From: an uncultured Pseudomonadota bacterium
GTDB lineage: Bacteria; Pseudomonadota; Alphaproteobacteria; RF32; CAG-239
Assembly (NCBI GenBank): GCA_947054505.1
Contig: CAMRWU010000008.1
Coordinates: forward strand, 1-64,000
Direction: 5' to 3'
Length of the DNA: 64,000 bases
The notes beneath the pieces are model-generated. The model had not been told where the DNA came from and did not search any database. It was given only the letters and a program-made list of their open reading frames with translations. Of the stretch, positions 56,099-64,000 are shown one piece after another. A program made the position numbers and the translations under genes. How positions within the stretch are numbered: the stretch's first letter is position 1; the number at the start of each line of letters is the position of its first letter.

Positions 56099-56790
56099 TT
56101 GAAGCAGTTAAGAATGATGTGAAAGCTTTGTTGCAAAATAATCATGATGGACATGGCTTTGATCATATCGATCGGGTTTATCAATTGGCTGTTCGACTGG
56201 CAGAAAAGGAAGGCGTCGATATCCGGCTTGCAGGGTTGGCGGCTTTGTTGCATGATGTTGATGATTATAAGTTGTTTGGAGATGATAGTGCAGACAATTT
56301 ATTTAATGCGCGGCAGATATTGGCGCGACATCAGGTGCCTGAGGATGAAACGGAGCGGGTCTGTGATATTATTCAAAATATGGGATACAGCAAAGCTTTG
56401 AAAGGGATACGCCCACAAACGGTAGAGGGGTGTGTTGTTTCGGATGCTGATATGTTGGATGCCATAGGGGCTAATGGTTTGGTGCGGTGTTTGGCGTTTG
56501 CGTTGCAACGTTGTACGCAATGTGGGGCTCCGATTTTTGATGGAAAAGTGTTTCCGGAGTTGAATTTGACGGCGGAAGAATACAAGAAACCGAATCGTCT
56601 TTCGGATAATTTTATTAATCATTTTTTTGAGAAAATGTTGCGTTTGCGGGGACTGATGATGACAAGTTCCGGCAAGGAAGAAGCTGTTCGGCGGCATGAG
56701 TTTATGATTGTCTTTTTGCGGCAGTATTTTGAGGAAAACAATGCTGATGAGTGGCTTAAATATTTGGATGCTTATTTAAAACAGCTTTGA
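56095..56790 (+). CDS. HD-domain phosphohydrolase (231 aa)
   Basis: HD superfamily: His in GFDHIDRVYQLAVRLA (about residues 20-35), HD in LAALLHDVDDYKLFG (about 47-61, catalytic His-Asp) and Asp in SDADMLDAIG (about 121-130). This is the YedJ/YfbR-like pattern of small cellular phosphohydrolases; substrate unknown. The start is GTG at 56095, overlapping the ruvC stop (GTGA). It is inserted in the ruvC-ruvA run and likely co-translated with ruvC, which is unusual. Confidence 0.85.
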   Translation: MIEAVKNDVKALLQNNHDGHGFDHIDRVYQLAVRLAEKEGVDIRLAGLAALLHDVDDYKLFGDDSADNLFNARQILARHQVPEDETERVCDIIQNMGYSKALKGIRPQTVEGCVVSDADMLDAIGANGLVRCLAFALQRCTQCGAPIFDGKVFPELNLTAEEYKKPNRLSDNFINHFFEKMLRLRGLMMTSSGKEEAVRRHEFMIVFLRQYFEENNADEWLKYLDAYLKQL

Positions 56791-56837
56791 TTTATTCTAG
56801 ACAAAAGGATTCTTTGTGGTAATGTGAAAAAAATTCA

Positions 56838-56847
56838 CATTATTAAT
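56838..56847 (+). promoter_or_regulatory. CATTATTAAT leader motif
   Basis: One-base variant of AATTATTAAT, 13 nt before the ATG at 56861. A promoter-like TAGACA-16-TAATGT lies just upstream (about 56799-56826). Confidence 0.4.
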
Positions 56848-56860
56848 TCAATTATTTTAT

Positions 56861-57829
56861 ATGGATAAAGATTTATTCAAATCTGCCATTCTGAAATGCA
56901 AGCAAGCGGCAGAAGATGCTTTGGGCACAGAGCATTGGACAGATGACGATGTTACCTACTCGTCGTTTGTCAAGGAGTGTTTCTCTAAGAAGCGAAATCC
57001 CAAAAAGATCTGGCAAACCTTGAAAAAGGTTAGCGAGGTGGTGACAGAGGAAGAGTTTTCTCAACTATTGCGCTGGCCATCGTTTTGTCGTGGCTGGAAC
57101 TTTGTGCAACGCTTTTTGTTTGAGGATAAGTATGGGCTCAACAATGTTGTGCACGCTGCAATGGAAGAAAAACGCTATCGCCTGCCTACGGATCAGCCCT
57201 ATGGTTGCGGGATGAGGGCGTTTGTTGAGGTTAGCCGGCTCTCGAAAAACTTTCGTTTGGTTGAGGTTCGGATTTGCCCTCTGATGAACGAGCCGGAGGG
57301 GTGTTTTCTTCTTGAGTTGACGAATCGTGTCTGTGTTGTCCTTTATCTGGACAGTTCCGCATCGGGGCATTGTTCTTCAACAGTCCGCTATGACGCTTTA
57401 TCGCCATGGATGCTGAAGAGGCTGGAAGTGGCAACCAAGAGAGTGCGCGAGGCGGTTACGCTACGGTATTTTCCGGTTTACACTTGTCGGAGCATTGGTG
57501 AATGGTACAGAAACCAGCAGGCAGAGAGCGGCGTTATGACGGCGAAGCGTTTTTTGCGCCGGACGTGTGAGCTTGAGAATCTGTCTTCCCGCAGAACTTG
57601 GAACGCTTTTAAAAAAGCGTTTGGTATCGGAGATGTGCTTCAGTTGCTTGATTGCAATCACGAAGCCAGCGGCTCTATGCAGTGGAGAGGCTTGCGCTAC
57701 AGATGGAGCAAGGGTGCGGATTTTCGCATCATTTGGCTTGAGATTCCGTACGACATCGAAATTCCGATGTTCAAGAGAAACGGTGCGCTCTGGATTCTGC
57801 AAACTGTTCCCGACGTGAATAACGTCTGA
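56861..57829 (+). CDS. Hypothetical protein (322 aa), orphan class
   Basis: I do not recognise this soluble protein. It has many Cys and Arg residues and a basic middle (about residues 200-245) rather like a nucleic-acid-binding protein. Codon use differs from the ruv genes: GCG, CTT, CTC and CTG are common. No Shine-Dalgarno; the leader is A/T only with CATTATTAAT. Two terminator hairpins follow (57836-57868 and 57886-57914). It splits ruvC from ruvA, which are normally adjacent. Orphan-class member. Confidence 0.6.
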   Translation: MDKDLFKSAILKCKQAAEDALGTEHWTDDDVTYSSFVKECFSKKRNPKKIWQTLKKVSEVVTEEEFSQLLRWPSFCRGWNFVQRFLFEDKYGLNNVVHAAMEEKRYRLPTDQPYGCGMRAFVEVSRLSKNFRLVEVRICPLMNEPEGCFLLELTNRVCVVLYLDSSASGHCSSTVRYDALSPWMLKRLEVATKRVREAVTLRYFPVYTCRSIGEWYRNQQAESGVMTAKRFLRRTCELENLSSRRTWNAFKKAFGIGDVLQLLDCNHEASGSMQWRGLRYRWSKGADFRIIWLEIPYDIEIPMFKRNGALWILQTVPDVNNV

Positions 57830-57835
57830 CTGTTA

Positions 57836-57914
57836 AACATCCCTATCTTCGGAGCGGGATGTTTTTATTTTGTTCTTAAATGTAAAAAGCGCTTGAGAAA
57901 TCAGGCGCTTTTGT
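57836..57914 (+). terminator. Two tandem terminators after the 322-aa orphan gene
   Basis: AACATCCC/GGGATGTT (57836-57868) and AAAAGCGC/GCGCTTTT (57886-57914), each with T run. Confidence 0.75.
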
Positions 57915-57950
57915 TTAGGATGAAATCAAATTGGAAAAAGGGGATAGTAA

Positions 57951-58607
57951 ATGATTGCCAAATTGCGCGGAATTGTTGATTCGACGGGCGAGGATTCCTG
58001 CATTATTGATGTGAACGGCGTGGGGTATCTGGTTTTTGCGTCGGCTAAAACTTTAGCACGATTGAAGGCGGGACAACCGGTATCTATATTAACGGAAACA
58101 ATCGTGCGTGAAGACAGTATCACGTTGTTTGGGTTTGCCGATGCGTGGGAAAAAGAATGGTTTTTGACACTGACCAAGGTTCAGGGCGTGGGGGCTAAAG
58201 TTTGTCTGGCTATCTTGTCGGTTCTTAGTCCGTCACAGTTGTCACAGGCCGTTGCGGCACAGGATAAAAATTCTTTCAGCAGAGCAAACGGTGTGGGGCC
58301 CAAACTGGCCGCACGCATTGTTACTGAACTTAAGGATAAGATTGTAACAATCCCGCTTCGTGATGTGGCAAAGGATATTAATATGGATATAACACCGGAC
58401 GAACAAACCGAGGACTATGAGGATAATCTAGTGGCCAGAGATGATGATCCGTCTAAAATGGAAGATGCGATTTCGGCATTGGTTAATCTGGGATATCAGC
58501 GTTTGGAGGCTTATAAGGCCGTCAATCAGGCATCTTTGAATAATCCGGATGCCGATATGGCCGAGTTGATAAGATTGGCTTTGAAAGAATTTGCTAAAAA
58601 GGACTAA
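57951..58607 (+). CDS. ruvA: Holliday junction helicase subunit RuvA
   Basis: Tetrameric junction-binding protein. N-terminal OB domain (MIAKLRGIVDSTGEDSCIID), two helix-hairpin-helix motifs (LTKVQGVGAKVCLAIL, ANGVGPKLAARIVTELKDK), and a C-terminal RuvB-contact domain (about residues 165-218). AGGGGA precedes the ATG. The ruvB start lies 3 bp after the stop. Confidence 0.95.
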   Translation: MIAKLRGIVDSTGEDSCIIDVNGVGYLVFASAKTLARLKAGQPVSILTETIVREDSITLFGFADAWEKEWFLTLTKVQGVGAKVCLAILSVLSPSQLSQAVAAQDKNSFSRANGVGPKLAARIVTELKDKIVTIPLRDVAKDINMDITPDEQTEDYEDNLVARDDDPSKMEDAISALVNLGYQRLEAYKAVNQASLNNPDADMAELIRLALKEFAKKD

Positions 58608-58610
58608 TGA

Positions 58611-59663
58611 ATGATTGACGAAAGACTGGTCAGCCCCAAGCAAATGGCTGAAGACAATGAGATGTCGCAGAATAATCCTGTTTCTTTGCGGCCGACATCT
58701 TTGGATGATTTTGTCGGGCAACGTGCTGTCTGTGACAATCTGAAAGTATTTATTGAGGCGGCAAAACAACGTGGTGAAGCTTTAGATCACGTTTTGTTGT
58801 TTGGTCCTCCGGGGTTGGGCAAGACAACATTGGCTTCTATTGTGGCTAAAGAGTTGGGGGTCGGTTTTCGAGCAACTTCAGCGCCGATGATTTCAAAATC
58901 AGGTGATTTGGCGGCGATTTTGACTAATTTGGAACGTAATGATGTTTTGTTTATTGATGAAATTCACCGTCTGAATCCTGCGATTGAAGAAGTTTTGTAC
59001 TCGGCGATGGAGGATTTTCAGCTCGATTTGATTATCGGAGAGGGGCCGTCAGCTCGTTCTGTCAGAATTGATTTACAACCGTTTACGTTAGTGGGAGCGA
59101 CAACACGTTCGGGTATGTTGTCAACACCGTTACGTGAGCGTTTCGGGATTCCGTTGCGTCTTGATTTTTATTCGCCGGAGGAATTGGAAAAAATTGTCCT
59201 TCGCGGAGCACGGTTGCTTGATGTGCCGATGTCAGAAGCCGGAGCCTTGGAGATTGCTCGCCGTTCACGCGGGACACCTCGTGTGGCAGGACGTTTGTTG
59301 CGTCGCGTGCGTGACTTTGGTGCGGTTGACAGTGTGGCTGAAATTGATAATAAACTTGCAGATAAGGCACTGAAGAAACTTGATGTCGACAATTATGGGC
59401 TTGATGCTTTTGATCGTCGTTATTTGCATTGTATTGCGCAGAATTATGGTGGCGGACCGGTAGGGGCAGACACTTTGGCGGCGGCTTTATCAGAAGAGCG
59501 GGAAACAATTGAAGAAGTTATTGAACCTTTTTTGCTCAAGCTTGGTTTTTTGCAGAGGACACCGCGTGGTCGTGTGATTTCTGATTTGGGATGCCAATAT
59601 CTGGGCATTGCTAAATTGCGCAAGGATAAAGATTATAAACAACTAGACTTATTGGATGGATAA
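58611..59663 (+). CDS. ruvB: Holliday junction helicase subunit RuvB
   Basis: AAA+ motor. N-terminal [13 protein letters not shown], Walker [10 protein letters not shown], Walker [12 protein letters not shown], sensor 1 in [18 protein letters not shown], then the winged-helix C-domain ending [18 protein letters not shown]. 350 aa. The start at 58611 has AAGGA seven bases upstream. ybgC follows after 2 bp. Confidence 0.97.
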   Translation: MIDERLVSPKQMAEDNEMSQNNPVSLRPTSLDDFVGQRAVCDNLKVFIEAAKQRGEALDHVLLFGPPGLGKTTLASIVAKELGVGFRATSAPMISKSGDLAAILTNLERNDVLFIDEIHRLNPAIEEVLYSAMEDFQLDLIIGEGPSARSVRIDLQPFTLVGATTRSGMLSTPLRERFGIPLRLDFYSPEELEKIVLRGARLLDVPMSEAGALEIARRSRGTPRVAGRLLRRVRDFGAVDSVAEIDNKLADKALKKLDVDNYGLDAFDRRYLHCIAQNYGGGPVGADTLAAALSEERETIEEVIEPFLLKLGFLQRTPRGRVISDLGCQYLGIAKLRKDKDYKQLDLLDG

Positions 59664-59665
59664 TA

Positions 59666-60115
59666 ATGATTATTAAAAGTGTGGCTTCGGCCAAAGGTGA
59701 GTTCAGAGAAAATGAATTTTTGTTTCCGGCACGAGTATATTATGAAGACACAGATGCCGGCGGCATAGTTTATTATGCCAATTATCTGAAATATGCCGAA
59801 CGGGCGCGGACGGAGTTTATTCGCGCACTAGGTGTGCGTCAGCAAGATGGTCTGGAGGCTGAGGATAAAGCCGGATTTGTGGTTCGGCATTGTGATATAG
59901 ATTATCAAGCGCCGGCAGTCTTGGATGATGAATTGACCGTTTCTTGTCGGATTATCGATTTGAGTGGGGCATCAGCTATAATGCATCAGGAAATTACCAG
60001 AGATGATCAAGTTCTTGTTTCCATAGACATCAAACTTGTTTATATGAGTTTGGCGACAAAGCGTCCAGCCAGAATACCGAAGGATTTGGCGTTGAAATTA
60101 GGGCAATATATGTAA
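59666..60115 (+). CDS. ybgC: YbgC-type acyl-CoA thioesterase
   Basis: Hot-dog fold; the 4-hydroxybenzoyl-CoA thioesterase-like signature YYEDTDAGGIVYYANYLKYAERARTEF includes the catalytic Asp. It is the usual first gene of the tol cluster in proteobacteria. 149 aa. Here the tol genes start almost 1 kb later, after repeats and an orphan gene. Confidence 0.9.
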   Translation: MIIKSVASAKGEFRENEFLFPARVYYEDTDAGGIVYYANYLKYAERARTEFIRALGVRQQDGLEAEDKAGFVVRHCDIDYQAPAVLDDELTVSCRIIDLSGASAIMHQEITRDDQVLVSIDIKLVYMSLATKRPARIPKDLALKLGQYM

Positions 60116-60134
60116 AAAGGGATATAATGGTCAT

Positions 60135-60206
60135 CTGATACAGAAATATCAGGTCGAGTACGTCTATGTACGCTTCGGTACTTTCGCCTTTAAACTTAGG
60201 TATCAG
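60135..60206. repeat. Imperfect palindromic intergenic element, copy 2
   Basis: Outer stem CTGATAC/GTATCAG, an inner GTAC-gtctat-GTAC hairpin, then CTTCGG and TCGCCTTTAAA. The design and parts of the sequence resemble 9804-9893. It lies just after ybgC. Confidence 0.4.
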
Positions 60207-60242
60207 GTGTTCGTTGCGGAATAGTTAGTATTCCCAGCTCAA

Positions 60243-60303
60243 CAAGATATTACAAAGAGCTTGCAGACAAAAACAACCAGAGCATTGGTTGTTTTTTCTT
60301 AGC
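60243..60303 (+). repeat. 61-bp terminator-ended dispersed element, copy 2
   Basis: 56 of 61 bases match 42360-42420 near tRNA-Thr. Ends in the hairpin ACAACCA/TGGTTGT plus six T. The weaker upstream similarity runs to about 60190. Not flanked by a tRNA here. This fills the gap between ybgC and the orphan gene at 60440. Confidence 0.75.
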
Positions 60304-60413
60304 GCTTATTATATGCCTTTTTCTTCAGCCTTTTAGGGGAGGGTTGTCTGTCGGAGATGAGATTCTTTTCTTTACATTTGTTTTTTATTTGATATGCTTG
60401 GAAGAAATTCCCT

Positions 60414-60423
60414 AATTATTAAT
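60414..60423 (+). promoter_or_regulatory. AATTATTAAT leader motif
   Basis: Exact 10-mer, 16 nt before the ATG at 60440, same spacing as at 151 and 11071. A promoter-like TTTACA-16-TATGCT lies upstream (about 60372-60399). Confidence 0.5.
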
Positions 60424-60439
60424 TTAAAAGTTTCTTATT

Positions 60440-60943
60440 ATGCTGACAGCTCAGAAGTTAAGTGAAGTCAACAAACTTCGCAAGGAATTCTTTCTCAAAA
60501 GAGTGGGAGAGAAAGTTGCCGAACTCAGTTCGCAATCTTCATGGAGCGATATCATCGAGAAATCTAACTTGAGCATTTCCGTGTTTCAGGATTTTCTCTA
60601 TGATATTCGTGGTGATTTATGCCAAAAAGATATGTGGCCATCAGAACAAGAAGTGCAATGCTTTTTGCGTTCCCTCTATGGTTATGAGCCGCTGATGAAC
60701 AAACTGTTCGTTCAGGAAAGCGACTATTATCGAACCTGTTTGTATCATGGTTGTTATTCTTCATGTGCGTGCATATATATGGTGCCTCGCCCTACGTATG
60801 AGTATCTGATTTTTGACGTTTATATCGTCAGTCCTCAGGCCGCCAGAATCTACAGTGGAGATTGGCTTCTTCCTTTATCTTCTGCCGCGATTTGCGTATC
60901 ATTCGTCGATAAGCTTCCATCAAAGATTGTCGCTAAATTCTGA
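60440..60943 (+). CDS. Hypothetical protein (167 aa), orphan class
   Basis: I do not recognise this soluble protein with a helical N-terminus (about residues 1-45) and a Cys-containing centre (CLYHGCYSSCACIY, about 100-113), possibly metal-binding. C-rich codons (ATC, CTC, TTC), unlike the tol genes next to it. No Shine-Dalgarno; the leader has AATTATTAAT at 16 nt. A terminator follows at 60954-60982. Sits between ybgC and tolQ, which normally adjoin. Confidence 0.6.
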   Translation: MLTAQKLSEVNKLRKEFFLKRVGEKVAELSSQSSWSDIIEKSNLSISVFQDFLYDIRGDLCQKDMWPSEQEVQCFLRSLYGYEPLMNKLFVQESDYYRTCLYHGCYSSCACIYMVPRPTYEYLIFDVYIVSPQAARIYSGDWLLPLSSAAICVSFVDKLPSKIVAKF

Positions 60944-60953
60944 TTTATCTCCA

Positions 60954-60982
60954 AAAGCCGCAGATTATTTCTGCGGCTTTTG
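60954..60982 (+). terminator. Terminator of the 167-aa orphan gene
   Basis: Stem AAAAGCCGCAGA / TCTGCGGCTTTT with a small loop, followed by a T-rich tract. Confidence 0.85.
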
Positions 60983-61087
60983 TGTTTTTTGTCTTAAAAA
61001 CAATTATCTATTAATTGAATCTTTAATATTCTGTGTTACATTCCGGTTAAAATTGATAAACTGTCAAGTTTGAAAAGGTAAAAAATA

Positions 61088-61834
61088 ATGGAAACAGAAA
61101 CACTTAGCAATGTTGCAACAACAGCTGCCCAGATGTCTATGTGGGATTTGGTTTGGGCTTCTGATTTGGTGACTAAAGTTGTTATGATTGGGCTTATTGC
61201 CGCATCAGTTTGGTCTTGGGCGATTATTTTTGAAAAATTTGGTACTTTAAGCCAGTTAAAACAACGTTCGGCTAAATTTGAAGAAAAATTTTGGTCAGGT
61301 GGTTCGCTTGATCGTTTGTATGAATCTGTCGGCAAACATCCTAATAATCCGATGGCCGCAATGTTTGTTGCCGCTATGCGTGAATGGAAGCGTACCAATA
61401 TTTTGAAGTCGAAAACCGATCGCGGTTTGCGCGGTGTTTCCTTGCAACAGCGTATTGAAAAGGCAATGACGGTTTCCATGGATAAAGATTTGGATGCTTT
61501 GGATACTCGTATGGGCTTTTTGGCATCGACAGGTTCTGTGGCTCCGTTAGTCGGTTTGTTTGGTACGGTTTGGGGAATCATTAACAGCTTTAACGCTATC
61601 GGCGCAACACAAAGCAATTCCTTATCGGCGATGGCTCCTGGTATTGCGGAAGCTTTGTTTACGACAGCTTTCGGGTTGATTGCCGCAATTCCGGCTGTGG
61701 TTGCTTATAATAAGATTTGTTCGGATATAGATCGTTTTGCCAAGAAATTGGAAAACTTTATGGCCGAGTTTTCCAGTATTTTGTCTCGTGAAATTGATGA
61801 TACCGCAATTAAGGCCGATATGGCTGGAGAATAA
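61088..61834 (+). CDS. tolQ: Tol-Pal system protein TolQ
   Basis: Inner-membrane motor component of Tol-Pal, which draws in the outer membrane at division. Three membrane helices (about residues 27-47, 139-165, 180-205), with the ExbB/TolQ core PLVGLFGTVWGIINSFNAI and APGIAEALFTTAFGLIAAIPAVVAYN. 248 aa. tolR follows after 2 bp. Confidence 0.95.
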   Translation: METETLSNVATTAAQMSMWDLVWASDLVTKVVMIGLIAASVWSWAIIFEKFGTLSQLKQRSAKFEEKFWSGGSLDRLYESVGKHPNNPMAAMFVAAMREWKRTNILKSKTDRGLRGVSLQQRIEKAMTVSMDKDLDALDTRMGFLASTGSVAPLVGLFGTVWGIINSFNAIGATQSNSLSAMAPGIAEALFTTAFGLIAAIPAVVAYNKICSDIDRFAKKLENFMAEFSSILSREIDDTAIKADMAGE

Positions 61835-61836
61835 TA

Positions 61837-62280
61837 ATGGTTTTTAGTGCTCAAAACAGTCGCCGTTCCAATCGATATCAGCGTAATGCCAATGTTAACA
61901 TCACCAATTTGATGGATGTGATGATGGTATTGTTGGTGGTTTTTATGGTGGCCGCACCGTTAATGACTTCCGGTATTGCGCTTGATTTGCCAAAAGTCGG
62001 CGGTAAAGCTATGGAAGGCAAAGATACATCTATCAACATCAGTGTTGATAAAGAAGGATATTACTATATTGGGGAAAAAGAAATTCCGGCGGAAGAGATT
62101 GTTGCCAAACTAAATGCTTTGCGTGAAGCCAACAGCGAACTGACCGTGACAATTTCCGGTGATACCGGTGCTCAATATGGGCGGATTATTGGTTTGATGG
62201 CGATGTTAAAAGAGGCCGGTTTTGAAAAAGTCGGCTTGAAAACAGAGCCGAAAGCTCAGGCGAGAGGTAAGAAAAAATAA
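61837..62280 (+). CDS. tolR: Tol-Pal system protein TolR
   Basis: ExbD/TolR family. One membrane helix (about residues 24-44) starts with the essential Asp in NLMDVMMVLLVVFMVAAPL, followed by the periplasmic domain. 147 aa, ending in a short basic tail. Works with TolQ in proton-driven energy transfer to TolA. Confidence 0.95.
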   Translation: MVFSAQNSRRSNRYQRNANVNITNLMDVMMVLLVVFMVAAPLMTSGIALDLPKVGGKAMEGKDTSINISVDKEGYYYIGEKEIPAEEIVAKLNALREANSELTVTISGDTGAQYGRIIGLMAMLKEAGFEKVGLKTEPKAQARGKKK

Positions 62281-62283
62281 CCG

Positions 62284-63219
62284 ATGAACACACCTCTGAA
62301 AAAATCAATAGCTTTGCATGTCGTTGCATTTCTCATTTGTGTGGTTGATTTGCCGTTGTTTTGGTCTAATCGTCCGACAGAAGGGCAAGTGCCGATTATT
62401 ATTGATTTGAAAGATGTTAAAATTTCGGAGATGACCAATCTTCCTCCTAAGGCGGAATTGGGCAAAGAGGATAAAGCCGCCAGCACGGTTAAACGTAAGA
62501 TTGAAAAGCAATATACACAGGATGAAGCAAAGCCGGAACCTCAGCCGAAGACAGAAAAAACACAAGAGAAAAAAGTTGAAGTAAAAGATGAAGCTCCGGT
62601 GCCGCCAAAGAAAGATTTTTTGGTTGCTCCACAGCCTAAAAAACCGGTAAAAAAGGTTGAAAAGCCGGCGCCAAAATCCGCACCTAAGCCTGTTAAAAAG
62701 CCGGAAACCAAGAAGCCGGAACCGAAAAAAAATACCAAACAACCGGAATTGGCGAATCCGTTAAAGAGTTTGTTGGCTTCGGTTGATGATTTGGAAAAGA
62801 GTCTCGGTGAGACTAATGAAAAAGCTGTTATCAAAGAAGGTGCAAAAGTTAATAATATGGGTGTGGAAGGTGGAACAAGCGGTTCATATTTTAGTGAATT
62901 GTCTATTTCGGAGCTTGATGCCTTGGCCGGACGATTGAGAGGTTGTTGGAATCTTGATCCGGGAGCCAGAGGTATTGAAGATATGGTTGTTGAAATTCGC
63001 GCCTATCTGAATCAGAATGGTACAGTTGCTCGGGTCGATATTTTGGATACGGCTCGTTATAACAGCGATACCCACTTCCGCTCTGTTGCCGATAGTGCCC
63101 GTCGTGCGGTTCATATTTGCGGTCCGTATACGTTGTTGTCTGAAAAATATGCGGAAAAGTATGATATGTGGAAGAGTATTTTATTGCGCTTTAATCCGAT
63201 GGATGCGTCAATTAAGTAG
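62284..63219 (+). CDS. tolA: Tol-Pal system protein TolA
   Basis: Membrane anchor (about residues 6-26), a long Pro/Lys/Glu-rich periplasmic stretch (about 55-170), and a C-terminal TonB-like domain (about 205-311; LRGCWNLDPGARGIEDMVVE, YNSDTHFRSVADSARRAV). 311 aa. Starts 3 bp after the tolR stop. It reaches to the outer membrane to contact TolB/Pal. Confidence 0.92.
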   Translation: MNTPLKKSIALHVVAFLICVVDLPLFWSNRPTEGQVPIIIDLKDVKISEMTNLPPKAELGKEDKAASTVKRKIEKQYTQDEAKPEPQPKTEKTQEKKVEVKDEAPVPPKKDFLVAPQPKKPVKKVEKPAPKSAPKPVKKPETKKPEPKKNTKQPELANPLKSLLASVDDLEKSLGETNEKAVIKEGAKVNNMGVEGGTSGSYFSELSISELDALAGRLRGCWNLDPGARGIEDMVVEIRAYLNQNGTVARVDILDTARYNSDTHFRSVADSARRAVHICGPYTLLSEKYAEKYDMWKSILLRFNPMDASIK

Positions 63220-63239
63220 AGATAAACACAGAGGTCGTT

Positions 63240-63953
63240 ATGGAACAGAATGCTATCAAAAAGTTGCCGTTGGCGCAAATGTTTGTTTCGACGAACCAAA
63301 GTGTTCGCGAATATATTAAGCCGGTTATTCTTTTTTCTGTTGTTAATTTTTTTATTTTACTGGCGGGCGTTTATTCTTGGAAAACCATTATCTTTTTGCC
63401 GTTGTTGGTTATCGGATATGTTTTTTGGTGTTATTTTTTCCGTTATTATTTTCGCAGATATCCTTATTTTGACGGGAGGATTATTTTTCAGTCGACGGTT
63501 TCTTCAACAAAGATTTTATTCTTTAGTATGATTCTGGTAACAATTATTGTCGTGTTGCCGATTGTGCCGTTATTTTTGGGGTTGCCGCAGGATATGACGG
63601 ACAGATATCAACGCTTTTTGCAAAAGTATATGTTGGAATCCGATTGGCTGGATTTAGGACTTCATTTGGTTGTGACATTTTTGTCGCCTTACATTATTTA
63701 TCGTCCGTTTTTGGCCTGGATATCATCTCTTTTGGGGCGGACCGGTAGTATTCATGAAGCGTGGAAAAAAACGGCCGGAAATTATTGGCAGTTTTTGATG
63801 CTGGCCTTAATTTTCAATTTTGGCTTTGTTATCGTTCAACAAATCACAGAATATTTTAATGCGCCGTTGGCGGTTTTGATGTTTATTGTGTCTCCGCTGA
63901 TTGTTTATTGCAATATGGTGTTAGCGCGTATTTATCAATTTTTCTTTTTATAG
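63240..63953 (+). CDS. Hypothetical polytopic membrane protein (237 aa) after tolA
   Basis: About five to six membrane helices (residues 27-46, 49-70, 92-116, 141-160, 185-205, 212-232), many aromatics, no known motif. It starts 20 bp after tolA, with GAGG seven bases before the ATG, and probably belongs to the tolQRA transcript. tolB would be expected here. Its stop overlaps the end of the converging probable ligA. The function is unknown; a link to Tol-Pal is only positional. Confidence 0.75.
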   Translation: MEQNAIKKLPLAQMFVSTNQSVREYIKPVILFSVVNFFILLAGVYSWKTIIFLPLLVIGYVFWCYFFRYYFRRYPYFDGRIIFQSTVSSTKILFFSMILVTIIVVLPIVPLFLGLPQDMTDRYQRFLQKYMLESDWLDLGLHLVVTFLSPYIIYRPFLAWISSLLGRTGSIHEAWKKTAGNYWQFLMLALIFNFGFVIVQQITEYFNAPLAVLMFIVSPLIVYCNMVLARIYQFFFL

Positions 63954-64000
63954 ATTTGCCATTTCTAAAAATTCAGCCTCGCTCAAAATAGTGATACCGA
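63948..64000 (-). CDS. Probable NAD-dependent DNA ligase, last 16 residues (partial)
   Basis: The minus-strand frame reads GITILSEAEFLEMANL before TAA at 63948-63950. The pattern (G-I-x-I-x-S/N-E-x-E-F-L-E) resembles the end of the BRCT domain of LigA. Only this end is in the window, so the call is tentative. It overlaps the membrane gene stop by 6 bp. Confidence 0.4.
   Translation of the reverse strand, partial: GITILSEAEFLEMANL

Noticed and set aside
57316..57332. GACGAATCGTGTC in the 322-aa orphan gene as a third copy of the secE/rpoB palindrome
   Set aside because: Only the central ACGAATCGT matches, the arms do not pair fully, and it lies inside coding sequence.

Overview
The window comes from a low-GC alphaproteobacterium. 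The evidence is gene order and gene content: secE-nusG-rplK-rplA-rplJ-rplL-rpoB-rpoC; uvrC-pgsA; a zinc-ribbon/DUF3426 gene divergent from ftsEX; xseB-ispA; yebC-ruvC-ruvA-ruvB-ybgC-tolQ-tolR-tolA; a DUF2125-type protein; and twin-arginine genes. Core genes strongly prefer TTG for leucine and GTT/GAA-type codons, which fits an AT-rich, probably host-associated lineage. A degraded flagellin 3' end upstream of rpoB suggests past loss of at least one flagellin gene. Family calls rest on motifs read by eye; no database search was run.

Layout. Positions 1-5,500 form an accessory stretch that separates tRNA-Trp (620-695) from secE (5725), genes that are neighbours in many bacteria. It holds a 182-bp direct repeat starting in the tRNA 3' end, a C-terminally truncated flavodoxin-like Tat protein, a small zinc-ribbon protein and several orphan genes. 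Positions 5,600-19,966 are the secE-nusG / mscL / L11-L1 / L10-L7/L12 / rpoB-rpoC block with recognisable leader elements. Positions 20,000-37,400 carry repair, lipid, signalling, translation and division genes: uvrC, pgsA, a two-component pair, an acidic repeat protein, tadA, an RsuA-family pseudouridine synthase, rsmD, plsC, ftsEX, ispA-xseB and rnd. Positions 37,600-45,100 carry two orphan genes, aspS, a GltD/PreT-like oxidoreductase, tRNA-Thr with a duplicated 3' end, tatAC and a large membrane polyferredoxin. Positions 45,150-50,600 are a small surface-polysaccharide cluster (aminotransferase, two glycosyltransferases, acyltransferase) and a flippase-like membrane protein. Positions 50,600-64,000 carry a thioredoxin-like periplasmic protein, pepP, prmA, yebC, the ruv cluster with an inserted HD phosphohydrolase, ybgC, tolQRA and the edge of a probable ligA.

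The most unusual signal is a set of about twelve orphan genes scattered through the window at operon boundaries. They are monocistronic, most have their own terminator, they encode proteins I do not recognise, and nearly all lack a Shine-Dalgarno sequence. They have an A/T-only leader instead, and many carry an AATTATYAAT motif, in three cases exactly 16 nt before the ATG. Several use CTT/CTC/CTG leucine and C-ending codons, unlike the core genes. Other notable signals are: identical TCACGAATCGTGA palindromes just after the predicted starts of the secE and rpoB transcripts; duplicated tRNA 3' ends at both tRNA genes; a 61-bp terminator-ended element found at tRNA-Thr and after ybgC; and a terminator-like hairpin that buries the ribosome-binding site of the thioredoxin-like gene.
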